DNA of 64,000 nt from Pseudomonas oryzicola (GCF_014269185.2 NZ_JABWRZ020000001.1:3851386-3915385), one strand, 5' to 3'; numbered from the stretch's first letter, positions 48,852 to 59,313 are shown. Notes: generated by a model from the sequence alone, not told the origin. Program-made: numbers and translations.

Positions 48852-49790
48852 TCAGGCCAGCGCCGCGCGGGTGGCGGCGACGGCGTCAGGGGTGTTGAGG
48901 TTGTAGGTGGTCACACCATCGGCGCAACGCTTGTTCAGGCCGGCCAGGACCTTGCCCGGACCGCACTCGACCAGGTTGACGGCACCGTTCGCCGCCAGGG
49001 TCTGCACGCACTCGACCCAGCGCACCGGCTGGTACAGCTGCGCCAGCAAGTCTTGCTTGAGGGCGTCGAGGTCGGCGGCCACGGCAGCGGTGACGTTCTG
49101 CACCACGGGGATCTGTGGGGCCTTCCACTCGATGGCGTTGACCGACTCGGCAAAGCGCTCGGCAGCCGGCTTCATCAGTGCGCAGTGCGACGGTACGCTG
49201 ACCGCCAGCGGCAGGGCGCGCTTGGCGCCCTTGGCCTTGCACAGCTCCATGGCACGGTCTACTGCGGCCTTGTTGCCGGCGATGACTACCTGGCCTGGCG
49301 AGTTGAAGTTGACCGCGCTGACCACCTGGTCTTCGGCCGCTTCGGCGCAGATTTCAACCACCACGGCATCGTCCAGGCCGAGAATGGCAGCCATGGCACC
49401 ATGGCCGGCCGGCACGGCTTCCTGCATCAGCTGGCCACGGCGTTCGACCAGGCGCACGGCGTCCTTCAGGCTGATGCTGCCAGCAGCAACCAGGGCGCTG
49501 TATTCGCCCAGGCTATGACCGGAAACGAACGCCGGCCGTGCACCGCCCTCTTCCAGCCACAGGCGCCACAGGGCGATGGAGGCAGTCAGAATGGCCGGCT
49601 GGGTCTTGTCGGTCTGGTTGAGTTGTTCTTCCGGGCCTTCCTGGACCAGCTTCCACAGGTCGTAACCAAGTGCCTCGGACGCTTCCTTGAAGGTTTCGAT
49701 GATCACTGGCTTCTCGGCGCCGAGCTCGGCGAGCATGCCCAGCGACTGGGAACCTTGACCGGGAAAGACGAATGCGAGAGATGCAGACAT
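48852..49790 (-). CDS. fabD: Malonyl-CoA:ACP transacylase
   Basis: 312 residues from MSASLAFVFPGQGSQSLGML. The catalytic Ser is in SGHSLGEYSAL (about residue 91) and the His in VPSHCALM (about 200); Arg is in RRGQLM. It loads malonate onto ACP. The in-frame extension to 49901 is not family-like. Confidence 0.97.
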   Translation of the reverse strand: MSASLAFVFPGQGSQSLGMLAELGAEKPVIIETFKEASEALGYDLWKLVQEGPEEQLNQTDKTQPAILTASIALWRLWLEEGGARPAFVSGHSLGEYSALVAAGSISLKDAVRLVERRGQLMQEAVPAGHGAMAAILGLDDAVVVEICAEAAEDQVVSAVNFNSPGQVVIAGNKAAVDRAMELCKAKGAKRALPLAVSVPSHCALMKPAAERFAESVNAIEWKAPQIPVVQNVTAAVAADLDALKQDLLAQLYQPVRWVECVQTLAANGAVNLVECGPGKVLAGLNKRCADGVTTYNLNTPDAVAATRAALA

Positions 49791-49963
49791 TGAACAAGCC
49801 CTTATGATCTTGTCGTCGGATAGGGTGCGCCAGGCCCCGGGCCAGGCGCAGAATCTGAAAGCTTGGATGGAGACTCCACCTGCGCGGTCACATTTAAGCA
49901 CTTCATCGGCGATATGCCTAAGATCTTCGTTTACCTGTGCCAGCCATTTTTCACAGGCACAAG

Positions 49964-50974
49964 CTACCGCAACAGGTCCTCCAGGCGCCCATGCAAGCGC
50001 TGCGGCAGGTTCTCCTGAATCTCGATCAACGCCCGCTGGATGGCACTCTGGAAGCCCTGCACCCCCGCCGAGCCATGGCTCTTGATGACGATGCCCTGCA
50101 ACCCGAGGAAGCTCGCCCCATTGTGCCGCGCCGGCGCCAGGTCGGCCTGCAGGCGCTTGAGCAGCGGCATCGCCATGGCCCCGGCCACCCGCGACAACAC
50201 GCCACCCTTGAACAACTGCTCGATGCGCGCACCGATCATCGTTGCCAGCCCCTCACTGGACTTGAGCAGGATGTTACCAACGAACCCGTCGCAAACCACC
50301 ACGTCCGCCTCGCCACGATACAACCCGTCACCCTCGACGAAGCCCACATAGTTGAGCCCGCGGGCGTTCTGCAACAGGCTGGCCGCCAGCTTGACCTGCT
50401 GGTTGCCCTTGATGTCCTCGGTGCCGATGTTCAGCAGCGCCACACGCGGCCTGTGCACGCCCAGGGCCTGGGCAGCCACCGAACCCATCACGGCGAACTG
50501 GTAGAGGTTTTCAGCACTGCAGTCGACATTGGCCCCCAGGTCGAGCAGCTGGCAATAGCCGGACTGGGTCGGGATCGCCGCCACCATGGCCGGTCGATCG
50601 ATACCCGGCAGGGTCTTGAGCACGAACCGCGACAGCGCCATCAGCGCCCCGGTGTTGCCGGCACTGACACAGGCCTGAGCCTTGCCGTCGCGCACCAGTT
50701 CGAGGGCAATGCGCATCGACGAGTCGGGCTTGCCGCGCAGCGCCTGGGAGGGCCGCTCGTCCATGCCGACCACCTCGCTGGCGGCCACAATCTGCAGGCG
50801 CGCGCGATCCGCAGCCGCAAGGCCGCTGACAAGATCTTCAAGGAGGGAGGGTTGACCGACGAGGGTCAGGTGCAGCGAGGGAGTAGCCGAAAGGCAGGCA
50901 ATGCTAGCCTGGACAATGCTGCGGGGACCGAAGTCCCCGCCCATTGCGTCGATCGCGATGATCTGAGCGGACAA
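49964..50974 (-). CDS. plsX: Phosphate acyltransferase PlsX
   Basis: 336 residues, [21 protein letters not shown], with a TTG start at 50974. The alternative ATG is ten codons in (IDAMGG) and would cut into the conserved start. '[12 protein letters not shown]' and '[13 protein letters not shown]' are typical. It converts acyl-ACP to acyl-phosphate for phospholipid synthesis. It starts 3 bases after the rpmF stop; the 173-base gap to fabD may hold a separate promoter. Confidence 0.95.
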   Translation of the reverse strand: MSAQIIAIDAMGGDFGPRSIVQASIACLSATPSLHLTLVGQPSLLEDLVSGLAAADRARLQIVAASEVVGMDERPSQALRGKPDSSMRIALELVRDGKAQACVSAGNTGALMALSRFVLKTLPGIDRPAMVAAIPTQSGYCQLLDLGANVDCSAENLYQFAVMGSVAAQALGVHRPRVALLNIGTEDIKGNQQVKLAASLLQNARGLNYVGFVEGDGLYRGEADVVVCDGFVGNILLKSSEGLATMIGARIEQLFKGGVLSRVAGAMAMPLLKRLQADLAPARHNGASFLGLQGIVIKSHGSAGVQGFQSAIQRALIEIQENLPQRLHGRLEDLLR

Positions 50975-50977
50975 GGA

Positions 50978-51160
50978 TTACTCGTCAGCGCCCTTGTCGA
51001 TCACTTTGCGACCACGGTATACGCCTTCTGGCGAAACGTGGTGACGCAGGTGTACTTCACCGGTGGTTTTCTCTACCGACAGCGCGTTTTCCGACAGGGC
51101 GTCGTGCGAACGGCGCATGTCACGGGCAGAGCGGGATTTTTTGTTCTGCTGAACAGCCAT
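50978..51160 (-). CDS. rpmF: Ribosomal protein L32
   Basis: 60 residues, [22 protein letters not shown] with the family's basic N-terminus. It lacks the zinc-binding cysteines found in some L32 forms, as do other gammaproteobacterial L32 proteins. It is between yceD (13 bases) and plsX (3 bases), as in E. coli. Confidence 0.98.
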
Positions 51161-51173
51161 AATTGATTAACTC

Positions 51174-51701
51174 CTAAACGTTTGGGTCACGCTTTAACTG
51201 CGCCAAAACACTGAACGGGTTGGACCGCGATACCTCGTCCTTGCTCGATTCGGGCTCGTCTGCGCCCGCCGGCTGCTGGCATTCTTCCGGATGGTGAGCA
51301 GGCACGATTGGCAAGGCGAGCAGAAGCTCTTCCTCGATCAATGCCTGCAGATCCAATGGATCTTCGCCCAGTTCCAGCACGTCATAGCCTTTCGGCAACG
51401 ACTGGGTATTCGCACCCTCCTTCACCACGGCGTATGTACATTCGCTGTGGATCGGCAGGGTGACCAGCTCAAGACAACGCTGGCAAACCATCTTGACCTC
51501 GACGTCCAGCTCGCTGTGGATAACCACTACGTGCTGTTCATCTCGTTCAAAATCGAACTTCGCCTGCACCGTACCGACATTGTCGGAAAGCGGGTCGCAG
51601 AGTCTTTCCAAATCAGCGAGTTGCAGCGAACCATTAAGGGTTACGCCACGATCAGCCAATTTGCGCGGGTCAACGTGAGGTGGAATCGGGTCATTCAACA
51701 T
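51174..51701 (-). CDS. yceD: DUF177/YceD family protein
   Basis: 175 residues. The CxxC of the family is in VKMVCQRCLELV (about 95) and 'DPLDLQALIEEELLLALPIVP' is the YceD hallmark. It is linked to 23S rRNA or ribosome assembly in plants and bacteria, but its role in Pseudomonas is not proven. First gene of the yceD-rpmF-plsX unit, divergent from maf. Confidence 0.93.
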   Translation of the reverse strand: MLNDPIPPHVDPRKLADRGVTLNGSLQLADLERLCDPLSDNVGTVQAKFDFERDEQHVVVIHSELDVEVKMVCQRCLELVTLPIHSECTYAVVKEGANTQSLPKGYDVLELGEDPLDLQALIEEELLLALPIVPAHHPEECQQPAGADEPESSKDEVSRSNPFSVLAQLKRDPNV

Positions 51702-51798
51702 AGGCGCAGCATTCTAGGGATGCCCCCCGCCCCTGTCAAAGGAAATTCGGCGGCATCGTGCGTGATAGAATTTGGTTAAACCGATTCAGGAGTCTACC

Positions 51799-52377
51799 AT
51801 GCTTCCTCTGTTACTGGCTTCCAGCTCTGCCTACCGCCGCGAACTGCTCGCACGCCTACGCCTGCCCTTCAGCTGGGCAAGCCCCGACATAGACGAACAG
51901 CGCCTGCCTGGCGAACCGGCGGCGGACCTGGTGCGGCGCCTGGCCAGGCAGAAGGCAGAAGCACTGGCCAGCAGCCACCCCGCGCACCTGATCATTGGTT
52001 CGGACCAGGTTGCGGTGCTCGGCGAGCAGGTGCTGGGTAAGCCGCACACCTTCGAGCGCGCCTGCGAGCAGTTACTTGAGTGCAGCGGGCAACAGGTGAG
52101 CTTTCTGACCGGGCTGGCACTACTGAACAGCGCCACCGGGCAATGTCAGGTGGATTGCGTGCCGTTTACCGTGACATTGCGTGAACTGAGCCGCGAGCAG
52201 GTGGAGCGCTATGTGACGGCAGAACAGCCGCTGGATTGCGCTGGCAGCTTCAAGGCGGAGGGGCTGGGGGTGAGCCTGTTCCAGAGCACGCACGGGTGCG
52301 ATGCGACCAGCCTGATCGGGCTGCCTTTGATTCGGCTGGTGGATATGCTGACCAAGGAAGGCACGGCCATCCCTTGA
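51799..52377 (+). CDS. Maf-type nucleotide pyrophosphatase
   Basis: 192 residues from MLPLLLASSSAYRRELLARL (start with AGGAG upstream). The substrate loop LASSSAYRRELL and catalytic Asp in IIGSDQVAVL are typical of the YceF subgroup, whose E. coli member removes 7-methyl-GTP. The yceF-yceD-rpmF neighbourhood matches. It probably cleans modified nucleotides. Confidence 0.92.
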   Translation: MLPLLLASSSAYRRELLARLRLPFSWASPDIDEQRLPGEPAADLVRRLARQKAEALASSHPAHLIIGSDQVAVLGEQVLGKPHTFERACEQLLECSGQQVSFLTGLALLNSATGQCQVDCVPFTVTLRELSREQVERYVTAEQPLDCAGSFKAEGLGVSLFQSTHGCDATSLIGLPLIRLVDMLTKEGTAIP

Positions 52378-52383
52378 GACCCT

Positions 52384-52402
52384 GGGGCCGCGTTGCGGCC
52401 CC
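52384..52402 (+). terminator. Hairpin between maf and sppA
   Basis: GGGGCCGC-GTT-GCGGCCCC, an 8-bp GC stem 6 bases after the maf stop. The T-run is poor, so termination strength is uncertain. It could serve the convergent sppA as well. Confidence 0.45.
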
Positions 52403-52414
52403 GGCAATCTTGGT

Positions 52415-53404
52415 TCAGCGCAACTGCGGCCCCTGGAACCCCATCCACATGGCCAGGTGTTCGGCCACGCTGGCCCCTACGCGCTTGGAGAAGCGATCGA
52501 GCGGCGATTCCTGCACGGTGAAATCCACCAGCTCCTTCTCGCCAACGATTTCCCGCGCCACGTAGCTGGCACTGCCCAGCCCATCGACCAACCCCAGCTC
52601 CTTGGCCTGCTCACCCGACCAGACCAGGCCACTGAACAGCTCAGGGTGCTCCTTGTCCTTCAGGCGCTCGCCGCGCCCCTGCTTGACCATGGCGATGAAT
52701 TGCTTGTGGGTGACATCCAGCACACCTTGCCAGAACCGGGTCTCGTCGGGCTTTTCCGGCGAGAACGGGTCGAGGAAGGCCTTGTGCTCGCCGGAGGTGT
52801 AGGCTCGTCGCTCGACACCCAGCTTCTCCATGGTGCCGACAAAACCGTAGCCCGCCGCCGTCACGCCGATGGAGCCCACCAGACTGGCCTTGTCGGCGTA
52901 GATCTCGTCCGCCGCACTGGCAATGTAGTAAGCACCGGAAGCGCCCAGGTCAGTGATGACCGCGTACAGCTTGATGGCCGGATACTCGGCGCGCAGGCGG
53001 CGGATTTCGTCATACACGTAGCCCGCCTGCACCGGACTGCCACCCGGGCTGTTGATACGCATCACCACTGCCTTGGTCTTGCTGTCCTTGAACGCCTCGC
53101 GCAAGCCCTTGACGATATTGTCGGCGCTGGCCGACTCCTGATCGGCAATCATGCCGCGCACCTCGACCAACGCGGTATGGCTGACATTGCGCGACGCGGC
53201 CTTGTCCATATCCATCAGCGGCGTGAACAACGCCAGGATGCCGAACAGGTAGACGAAGGTCAGCAGCTTGAAGAAGATCCCCCAGCGACGCGTCCGGCGA
53301 TGCTCCTGAACGTTCGCCAACAGGGTCTTTTCCAGCAGCCTCCAGCTGTTGCGCGCTTCGCGCTCCTCGGTTTCGGCCTCAGGGGCTTTCCATTCGTCTG
53401 CCAT
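52415..53404 (-). CDS. sppA: Signal peptide peptidase SppA (S49 family)
   Basis: 329 residues, the short single-domain type. One transmembrane helix (about 43-62, FFKLLTFVYLFGILALFTPL), S49 catalytic Ser in VGSIGVTAAGYG (about 177) and Lys in 'SGEHKAFLDPFSPE' (about 228). It degrades cleaved signal peptides in the inner membrane. 2 bases after the HAD gene stop on the same strand. Confidence 0.93.
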   Translation of the reverse strand: MADEWKAPEAETEEREARNSWRLLEKTLLANVQEHRRTRRWGIFFKLLTFVYLFGILALFTPLMDMDKAASRNVSHTALVEVRGMIADQESASADNIVKGLREAFKDSKTKAVVMRINSPGGSPVQAGYVYDEIRRLRAEYPAIKLYAVITDLGASGAYYIASAADEIYADKASLVGSIGVTAAGYGFVGTMEKLGVERRAYTSGEHKAFLDPFSPEKPDETRFWQGVLDVTHKQFIAMVKQGRGERLKDKEHPELFSGLVWSGEQAKELGLVDGLGSASYVAREIVGEKELVDFTVQESPLDRFSKRVGASVAEHLAMWMGFQGPQLR

Positions 53405-53406
53405 GC

Positions 53407-54084
53407 TTACCTACCTTGGAAAGGAATTGCGGAACCTCCCAGCCACTCGCGCAACTGGGAAAAGTGATCGATGCACACCTGCGGCCCGAACTCGGCCAGC
53501 GCCTGCAGCGACATGGCACCATAGCCCACGGCCGCCGAATGCATGCCAGCATTGCTGGCCATCTGCAGGTCGAACGCCGAATCGCCAACCATCAGCGCGC
53601 GCGCCGGCTCGACGCCACAATGGCCGAGGATTTCCTCGAGCATGCGCGGATGCGGCTTGCCGCGAGTCTCGTCGGCGGCGCGGGTGATGTCGAAGAACTG
53701 CTCCAGACCATTGGCCTTGAGCACGCGGTCCAACCCGCGGCGCGCCTTGCCGGTAGCCACTGCCAGGCGGTACCCCTCGGTACGAAAGGCATCCAGCGAC
53801 TCCACCACGCCGTCGAACAGTGGCGAGGGCTGCTGGTCCAGAGCCATGTAGATATCGGCATAGTGCTGACGGAAGCTTTCGACTTGCGCTGGCGCCAGGT
53901 GCGGATACAAGGTCTGGATCGCCTCGCCCAGGGCCAGGCCGATGATGCCCTTGATCGCATCATCGCTGCTTAGCGCCTCACCGGCACGTTCGGCGGCGGC
54001 ATTCATGGCCTCGACAATACGCCCGATGGAATCGGCAAGGGTGCCATCCCAGTCGAAGATCAGCAGCTCATAGGCTTTTTTCAT
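53407..54084 (-). CDS. HAD-superfamily hydrolase
   Basis: 225 residues. Motif I DWDGTLADS (about 11-19) has both Asp; motif II 'AVATGKARRGL', and motif IV 'MVGDSAFDLQMA'. The cap is the small helical type of phosphoglycolate-phosphatase and beta-phosphoglucomutase-like enzymes. The substrate is unknown. It lies 3 bases downstream of rluC, the conserved rluC-HAD-sppA order of pseudomonads. Confidence 0.88.
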   Translation of the reverse strand: MKKAYELLIFDWDGTLADSIGRIVEAMNAAAERAGEALSSDDAIKGIIGLALGEAIQTLYPHLAPAQVESFRQHYADIYMALDQQPSPLFDGVVESLDAFRTEGYRLAVATGKARRGLDRVLKANGLEQFFDITRAADETRGKPHPRMLEEILGHCGVEPARALMVGDSAFDLQMASNAGMHSAAVGYGAMSLQALAEFGPQVCIDHFSQLREWLGGSAIPFQGR

Positions 54085-54087
54085 AGA

Positions 54088-55044
54088 TCAGGATGCACTC
54101 AGACGCTCAACGGTTTTCGCCCAGACCTCATCCACCGGCGCCTCGAGCTTGAGCTCGCCACCGTCCGGCAGCGGCACGGTCAGCGCGTAGGCATGCAGGA
54201 ACAGGCGCTTGCCACCCAACTCGCGAATTTCGCGACTGAAGTCTTCATCGCCGTACTTGCTGTCGCCGGCGATCATATGCCCGGCATGCAGGGTGTGCAC
54301 GCGAATCTGGTGGGTACGGCCGGTGACCGGGCGCGCCTCGACAATGGTGGCGAACTCGCCAAAGCGGCGCAGCACGCGGAACAGGGTCAAGGCCTCCTTG
54401 CCTTCATCGTTGACCTCGACCATGCGCTCGCCGGAGCGCAGGTTGCTCTTGAGCAACGGCGCGCTGACCTGTTTCTTCGAAGTCGGCCAGTGGCCGCGCA
54501 CCAGCGCCATGTAGCGCTTGTCGACACCGTCACCGCGCAGCGCGGCATGCAGGTGGCGCAGCATGCTGCGCTTCTTGGCGATCATCAGCAGGCCGGAGGT
54601 GTCGCGGTCCAGGCGGTGCACCAGCTCCAGTTCCTTGGCATCCGGGCGCAGCTGGCGCAGCGCCTCGATCACGCCAAAACTCAGGCCACTGCCGCCATGC
54701 ACGGCGATGCCGGCCGGCTTGTTCATCACGATCAGCGCCTTGTCTTCGTAGACGATGGCCGCTTCCAGGCGCTGCAGCAGGCCCTGGGCCACCGGCGCCG
54801 GTTCGTCGCGCTCGGGCAGGCGGACGGGCGGTACCCGCACGATGTCACCGGCCTGGATCTTGTATTCCGGCTTGACGCGGCCCTTGTTGACCCGCACTTC
54901 ACCCTTGCGCAGGATGCGGTAGACCAGCGTCTTGGGCACGCCCTTGAGGGCCGTGATAAGGAAATTGTCGATGCGTTGGCCGGCAAGTTCCGGCGCGACT
55001 TCGATCAGCTGAACGCCGGAAGTCGGAGGGGTATTGGTCGTCAT
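54088..55044 (-). CDS. rluC: 23S rRNA pseudouridine(955/2504/2580) synthase
   Basis: 318 residues from [21 protein letters not shown]-terminal S4 RNA-binding domain (about 20-80), then the RluA-type catalytic domain with Asp in [12 protein letters not shown] (about 144) and the 'GRTHQIRVH' motif. It faces rne across a ~800-base gap, as in E. coli. Confidence 0.95.
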   Translation of the reverse strand: MTTNTPPTSGVQLIEVAPELAGQRIDNFLITALKGVPKTLVYRILRKGEVRVNKGRVKPEYKIQAGDIVRVPPVRLPERDEPAPVAQGLLQRLEAAIVYEDKALIVMNKPAGIAVHGGSGLSFGVIEALRQLRPDAKELELVHRLDRDTSGLLMIAKKRSMLRHLHAALRGDGVDKRYMALVRGHWPTSKKQVSAPLLKSNLRSGERMVEVNDEGKEALTLFRVLRRFGEFATIVEARPVTGRTHQIRVHTLHAGHMIAGDSKYGDEDFSREIRELGGKRLFLHAYALTVPLPDGGELKLEAPVDEVWAKTVERLSAS

Positions 55045-55072
55045 GGCGGGATCATAACAATTTTTTATGGAA

Positions 55073-55101
55073 TTGAAGCACTTAATCATTGCTGCTATAG
55101 T
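55073..55101 (+). promoter_or_regulatory. Promoter candidate of rne
   Basis: TTGAAG (55073-55078), 17 bases, TATAGT (55096-55101). It is the best sigma-70 match in the rluC-rne gap and implies a transcript start near 55108. Confidence 0.65.
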
Positions 55102-55107
55102 CGCGAA

Positions 55108-55840
55108 CGCCGCCAAAAGCGGCAGGCCAGCGGCACCAGGCTCCTAGCCGGTCCCTGACCAACGCAATTCTCCAGGACGCGAGGCCGTCCTACGGGGTTT
55201 TCGCCAGTTTACCGAATTGCCTGGAATCGCCACCAGCGCCGTGTAGAGAAGACCGAAAAAAAACGACAAGTGCGGTGTTTCACCTGCTTACCCGATTCTT
55301 TTCGCTGCACCTCTGCCCGCCCGTCGCTTCCACGCAACGCCCGGCGAATGCTTCGGAAATACCTGCCTTGGACATGAATGGCGCCAGCGCAGAAACTGCG
55401 CTGGCGAAAAATGCAACCCGTTGCGGATTCAGCGCGCGGCAGCACCCGAATTATCAGGGATACGTGCAGGGTGGAGATGCACAGCCCTCGGACCGTGTAG
55501 CACCGCGTCCGGCCACCAGCCCACTGACGGCTGGCGAGCGGATAAGGTCCTGAACAGATGCCTCCGGGCGTCCACGGCTGACGGTTGATTCCTCCTCCTG
55601 ACTGAGTGCACAAGGCCCGCTTGGTTGATTCGGATTCCAATTCGAAGCCACCGGGGCCCTGTTGGCACCGCAGCAAACAGGACGCGTCGTCGCGACAACG
55701 GCAGGCTGGGCAACCGGCTGGTGCCGAACGTTGCTCGACACGGGGGTGGCCCGGCCACCCTTTGCGCACCTTGGCACCGACCATGAGACGTCGTGTGTGC
55801 CGAACGCCGTTTCCGGCAGCCCGGAAACCGACGGTACAAC
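55108..55840 (+). promoter_or_regulatory. Long rne 5' leader
   Basis: About 730 bases from the predicted start to the rne ATG, with no supported gene. It contains stable stems, such as GCCAGCGCAG-AAA-CTGCGCTGGC (55383-55405) and, 12 bases before the start codon, GTTTCCGG-CAGC-CCGGAAAC (55809-55828). The E. coli rne leader (~360 bases) is where RNase E controls its own mRNA; this one could do the same. No strong Shine-Dalgarno is seen before the ATG. Confidence 0.6.
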
Positions 55841-58800
55841 ATGAAAAGAATGCTGATTAACGCAACTCAACCCGAAGAGTTGCGTGTAGCCCTGGTGGAC
55901 GGCCAACGTCTCTACGACCTGGACATCGAGTCCGGCGCGCGTGAGCAGAAAAAGGCCAACATTTACAAAGGCAAGATCACCCGCATCGAACCCAGCCTCG
56001 AAGCCGCCTTCGTCGACTTCGGTTCCGAACGTCACGGCTTCCTGCCGCTGAAAGAAATCTCCCGCGAATACTTCAAGAAAGCCCCCGAAGGGCGGGTCAA
56101 CATCAAGGAAGTCCTGAGCGAAGGCCAGGAAGTCATCGTCCAGGTCGAGAAGGAAGAGCGCGGCAACAAAGGCGCCGCCCTCACCACCTTCATCAGCCTG
56201 GCCGGCCGCTACCTGGTACTGATGCCCAACAACCCGCGTGCCGGCGGCATCTCCCGCCGCATCGAAGGCGAGGAACGCAACGAACTGCGCGAAGCCCTGA
56301 ACGGCCTGACCGTCCCGGGCGACATGGGCCTGATCGTGCGCACCGCCGGCCTTGGCCGCAGCAGCGAAGAAATGCAGTGGGACCTCGACTACCTGCTGCA
56401 GCTGTGGACCGCCATCAAGGAAGCGTCCCAGGACCGCGCCGCACCGTTCCTGATCTACCAGGAAAGCAACGTCATCATCCGCGCCATCCGCGACTACCTG
56501 CGCCAGGACATCGGCGAAGTGCTGATCGACAGCATCGATGCCCAGGAAGAGGCCCTGACCTTCATCCGCCAGGTGATGCCGCAGTACGCCAGCAAGGTCA
56601 AGCTGTACGAAGACAGCGTGCCGCTGTTCAACCGCTTCCAGATCGAAAGCCAGATCGAGACTGCCTTCCAGCGCGTGGTCGACCTGCCGTCCGGTGGCTC
56701 GATCGTGATCGACCCCACCGAAGCCCTGGTGTCCATCGACATCAACTCGGCACGTGCGACCAAAGGTAGCGACATCGAAGAAACCGCCCTGCAGACCAAC
56801 CTGGAAGCGGCCGAGGAAATCGCCCGCCAGCTGCGCCTGCGTGACATCGGCGGCCTGATCGTCATCGACTTCATCGACATGACCCCGGCAAAGAACCAGC
56901 GCGCCGTTGAAGAACGCGTCCGCGAATGCCTGGAAGCCGACCGCGCCCGCGTCCAGGTAGGCCGCATCTCGCGCTTCGGCCTGCTGGAAATGTCCCGCCA
57001 GCGCCTGCGCCCATCGCTGGGCGAAAGCAGCGGCATCGTCTGCCCGCGTTGCTCCGGCACCGGCATCATCCGTGATGTCGAATCGCTGTCGCTGGCCATT
57101 CTGCGCCTGATCGAAGAAGAAGCCCTGAAAGACCGCACTGCCGAAGTGCGCGCCCAGGTGCCGATCCCGGTGGCCGCGTTCCTGCTCAACGAGAAACGCA
57201 ATTCGATCACCAAGATCGAACTGCGCACCCGTGCGCGCATCATCATCCTGCCGAACGATCACCTGGAAACCCCGCACTTCGAAGTCCAGCGCCTGCGCGA
57301 CGACAATCCGGAAGTGCTGAGCAACCAGTCCAGCTACGAAATCGCCGCCGCCGAAGCCGAAGAAGCGCCGCAGCCGACGGCCACCCGCACCCTGGTTCGC
57401 CAGGAAGCCGCGGTGAAGACCGCTCCAGCGCGCGCCAATGCGCCGGTGCCGGCCACCGTTGAAGAGCCGCAGCCTGCCGCTCCGGTGGCTGCCCCGAGCG
57501 CGCCGGAGCCGAGCCTGTTCAAGGGCCTGGTGAAATCGCTGGTCAGCCTGTTCGCCGGCAAGGAAGAACCTGCCGCCGCGCCGGTGGTCACTGCCACCGA
57601 AAAACCGGCAGCCGAGCGCAGCCCGCGCAACGAAGAACGCCGCAACGGCCGCCAGCAGAGCCGCAACCGCAACGGCCGCCGCGACGAGGAGCGCAAGCCA
57701 CGTGAAGAACGTGCCGAACGCGCTCCACGTGAAGAGCGCCAACCACGTGAGGAACGTGCACCGCGCGAAGAGCGCGCGCCACGTGAAGAACGCGCCCCAC
57801 GCGAAGAGCGTGCACCGCGTGAAGAGCGCGCCCCACGCCAGCCACGCGAAGACCGCCGCGGCAACCGTGGCGAAGAGCGCGTGCGTGAACTGCGTGAGCC
57901 GCTGGACGCCACCCCTGCCGAGCGCGAGGAACGTCAGCCGCGTGAAGAACGTGTAGCCCGCGAAGAGCGTGCTCCGCGTGAAGAGCGCGCCCCTCGCGAA
58001 GAACGTGCTCCACGTGAAGAACGCGCCCCTCGCGAAGAACGTGCTCCACGTGAAGAACGCGCACCACGCGAAGAACGTGCTCCACGTGAAGAACGCGCAC
58101 CACGCGAAGAACGTGCTCCACGTGAAGAACGCGCACCACGCGAAGAACGTGCTCCACGCGAAGAACGCACGCCACGCCCACCACGTGAAGAGCGTCAGCC
58201 ACGTGTAGCCGAAGAAGCGGCCGTGCAGGCTGCCGAACTGGCCGAAGAGCAACTGCCGAACGAAGAGCTGCTGCAGGACGAACAGGAAGGCACCGATGGC
58301 GAGCGCCCACGCCGCCGCTCCCGTGGCCAGCGTCGTCGCAGCAACCGTCGTGAGCGTCAGCGCAACGCCAATGGTGAGCTGATCGAAGGCAGCGACGAAG
58401 AAGGCAACGAAGAGCAGCCGCAACAGCACCAGGCCACCGAGCTGGGCGCCGAACTGGCTGCGGGCCTGGCCGTGACTGCCGCTGTTGCCAGCAGCAGCAT
58501 CAGCGCCGAAGCCGAAGCCCAGGCCAACCAGCAGGCCGAGCTGGCCACCGCTGAAGTCGCTGCTGCAGAAATCGGCGACCGCGAAGCCGCCCAGCCTGCA
58601 GAGCAGGCCGAAGCAGCCGCCAAGGCGGAAGAAGTTGCCGTGGCACCGGTGGTCGAGCAACCGTTCAGCGAGCCTGTGGCCGTAGTCGAGGCAAGCGCCG
58701 AGCCTGTGATCGAAGTCGCACCGCAGCCCGTGCTTGAAGCGGCACCAGCCGCCGAGCCAGCCGTGGCTAGCGAAGCTGCGACCGAAGCGCCTGCTGTCGA

Positions 58801-59140
58801 GGCCGGTGAAATCGAACAGGCCCCGGCCGTGATCGAAACCGCCGCGGTTGCCGAGCAGCCTGCGCCGGTTGTCGAGGCCCAGCCAGAAGTGGTTGCCGCC
58901 GAGCCTGCCCCGGCGGTCGTCGAGCCGGTAGTCGTCGAGCCTGCTCCGGTTGCAGCCTCTGTGGTTGCCGAACCTGCCACTGTCATGCTGGCCAACGGCC
59001 GTGCGCCCAACGATCCGCGTGAAGTGCGCCGCCGCAAGCGTGAGGCCGAGGCTGCTGCCAAAGCCGCACAGGAAGCTGCTGCAGCGGCCGAGGAACCTGC
59101 CCTGGAATCCACCGATGAGCAAAAACCTCATCACGGTTGA
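55841..59140 (+). CDS. rne: Ribonuclease E
   Basis: 1099 residues from [22 protein letters not shown]-terminal catalytic half (about 1-520): S1 domain (about 35-120, with [18 protein letters not shown]), 5'-sensor and RNase H-like parts, DNase I-like region with the metal-binding Asp in [12 protein letters not shown] and VIDFIDM, and the zinc-link CPRCSGTG (about 405). The C-terminal half is disordered: an Arg/Glu repeat tract (about 620-785), basic RNA-binding segments ([18 protein letters not shown]) and an Ala/Glu/Pro/Val-rich tail (about 860-1085), the degradosome scaffold. It starts mRNA decay and processes tRNA and rRNA. The tail repeats are the odd feature. Confidence 0.97.
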   Translation: MKRMLINATQPEELRVALVDGQRLYDLDIESGAREQKKANIYKGKITRIEPSLEAAFVDFGSERHGFLPLKEISREYFKKAPEGRVNIKEVLSEGQEVIVQVEKEERGNKGAALTTFISLAGRYLVLMPNNPRAGGISRRIEGEERNELREALNGLTVPGDMGLIVRTAGLGRSSEEMQWDLDYLLQLWTAIKEASQDRAAPFLIYQESNVIIRAIRDYLRQDIGEVLIDSIDAQEEALTFIRQVMPQYASKVKLYEDSVPLFNRFQIESQIETAFQRVVDLPSGGSIVIDPTEALVSIDINSARATKGSDIEETALQTNLEAAEEIARQLRLRDIGGLIVIDFIDMTPAKNQRAVEERVRECLEADRARVQVGRISRFGLLEMSRQRLRPSLGESSGIVCPRCSGTGIIRDVESLSLAILRLIEEEALKDRTAEVRAQVPIPVAAFLLNEKRNSITKIELRTRARIIILPNDHLETPHFEVQRLRDDNPEVLSNQSSYEIAAAEAEEAPQPTATRTLVRQEAAVKTAPARANAPVPATVEEPQPAAPVAAPSAPEPSLFKGLVKSLVSLFAGKEEPAAAPVVTATEKPAAERSPRNEERRNGRQQSRNRNGRRDEERKPREERAERAPREERQPREERAPREERAPREERAPREERAPREERAPRQPREDRRGNRGEERVRELREPLDATPAEREERQPREERVAREERAPREERAPREERAPREERAPREERAPREERAPREERAPREERAPREERAPREERAPREERAPREERTPRPPREERQPRVAEEAAVQAAELAEEQLPNEELLQDEQEGTDGERPRRRSRGQRRRSNRRERQRNANGELIEGSDEEGNEEQPQQHQATELGAELAAGLAVTAAVASSSISAEAEAQANQQAELATAEVAAAEIGDREAAQPAEQAEAAAKAEEVAVAPVVEQPFSEPVAVVEASAEPVIEVAPQPVLEAAPAAEPAVASEAATEAPAVEAGEIEQAPAVIETAAVAEQPAPVVEAQPEVVAAEPAPAVVEPVVVEPAPVAASVVAEPATVMLANGRAPNDPREVRRRKREAEAAAKAAQEAAAAAEEPALESTDEQKPHHG
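57694..58200 (+). repeat. APREER repeat tract inside rne
   Basis: 18-base units encoding A-P-R-E-E-R in two blocks: about seven units around 57694-57840 and about a dozen around 57935-58170, separated by a non-repeat segment. Three perfect 36-base units occupy 58041-58148, so the DNA itself is a recent tandem duplication. It is part of the disordered scaffold of RNase E. Confidence 0.95.
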
Positions 59141-59156
59141 TAGCCAAGGCTGAATG

Positions 59157-59193
59157 AAAAAGCCCCGCCAGTGAGAACTGGCGGGGCTTTTTC
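59157..59193 (+). terminator. Terminator of rne
   Basis: AAAAAGCCCCGCCAG-N6-CTGGCGGGGCTTTTT stem and T-run, 17 bases after the rne stop. Confidence 0.92.
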
Positions 59194-59216
59194 TTGGCTG
59201 AGCGTTTTTCCTGTAC

Positions 59217-59303
59217 CGGCCTCTTCGCGGCTAAAGCCGCTCCCACAGGGGCCCCACTACCCTCACCCTGTGGGAGCGGCTTTAGCCGCGAAAGGGCCAG
59301 CCC
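59217..59303. repeat. REP pair (inverted)
   Basis: CCGCTCCCACAGG near 59238 and CCTGTGGGAGCGG near 59268 in inverted orientation, with mirror arms CGCGGCTAAAGCCGC / GCGGCTTTAGCCGCG. It fills the gap between convergent rne and murB. Confidence 0.9.
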
Positions 59304-59313
59304 AGGCACTGAA

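Noticed and set aside
57694..58200. Possible CRISPR array
   Set aside because: Units are adjacent without unique spacers and encode a protein repeat in the rne frame.
55454..59134. A 1226-residue open frame antisense to rne
   Set aside because: It mirrors rne codons (GAA and GCN runs read as Phe and Gly/Ser), shows no family motif and covers a certain gene; typical high-GC shadow.
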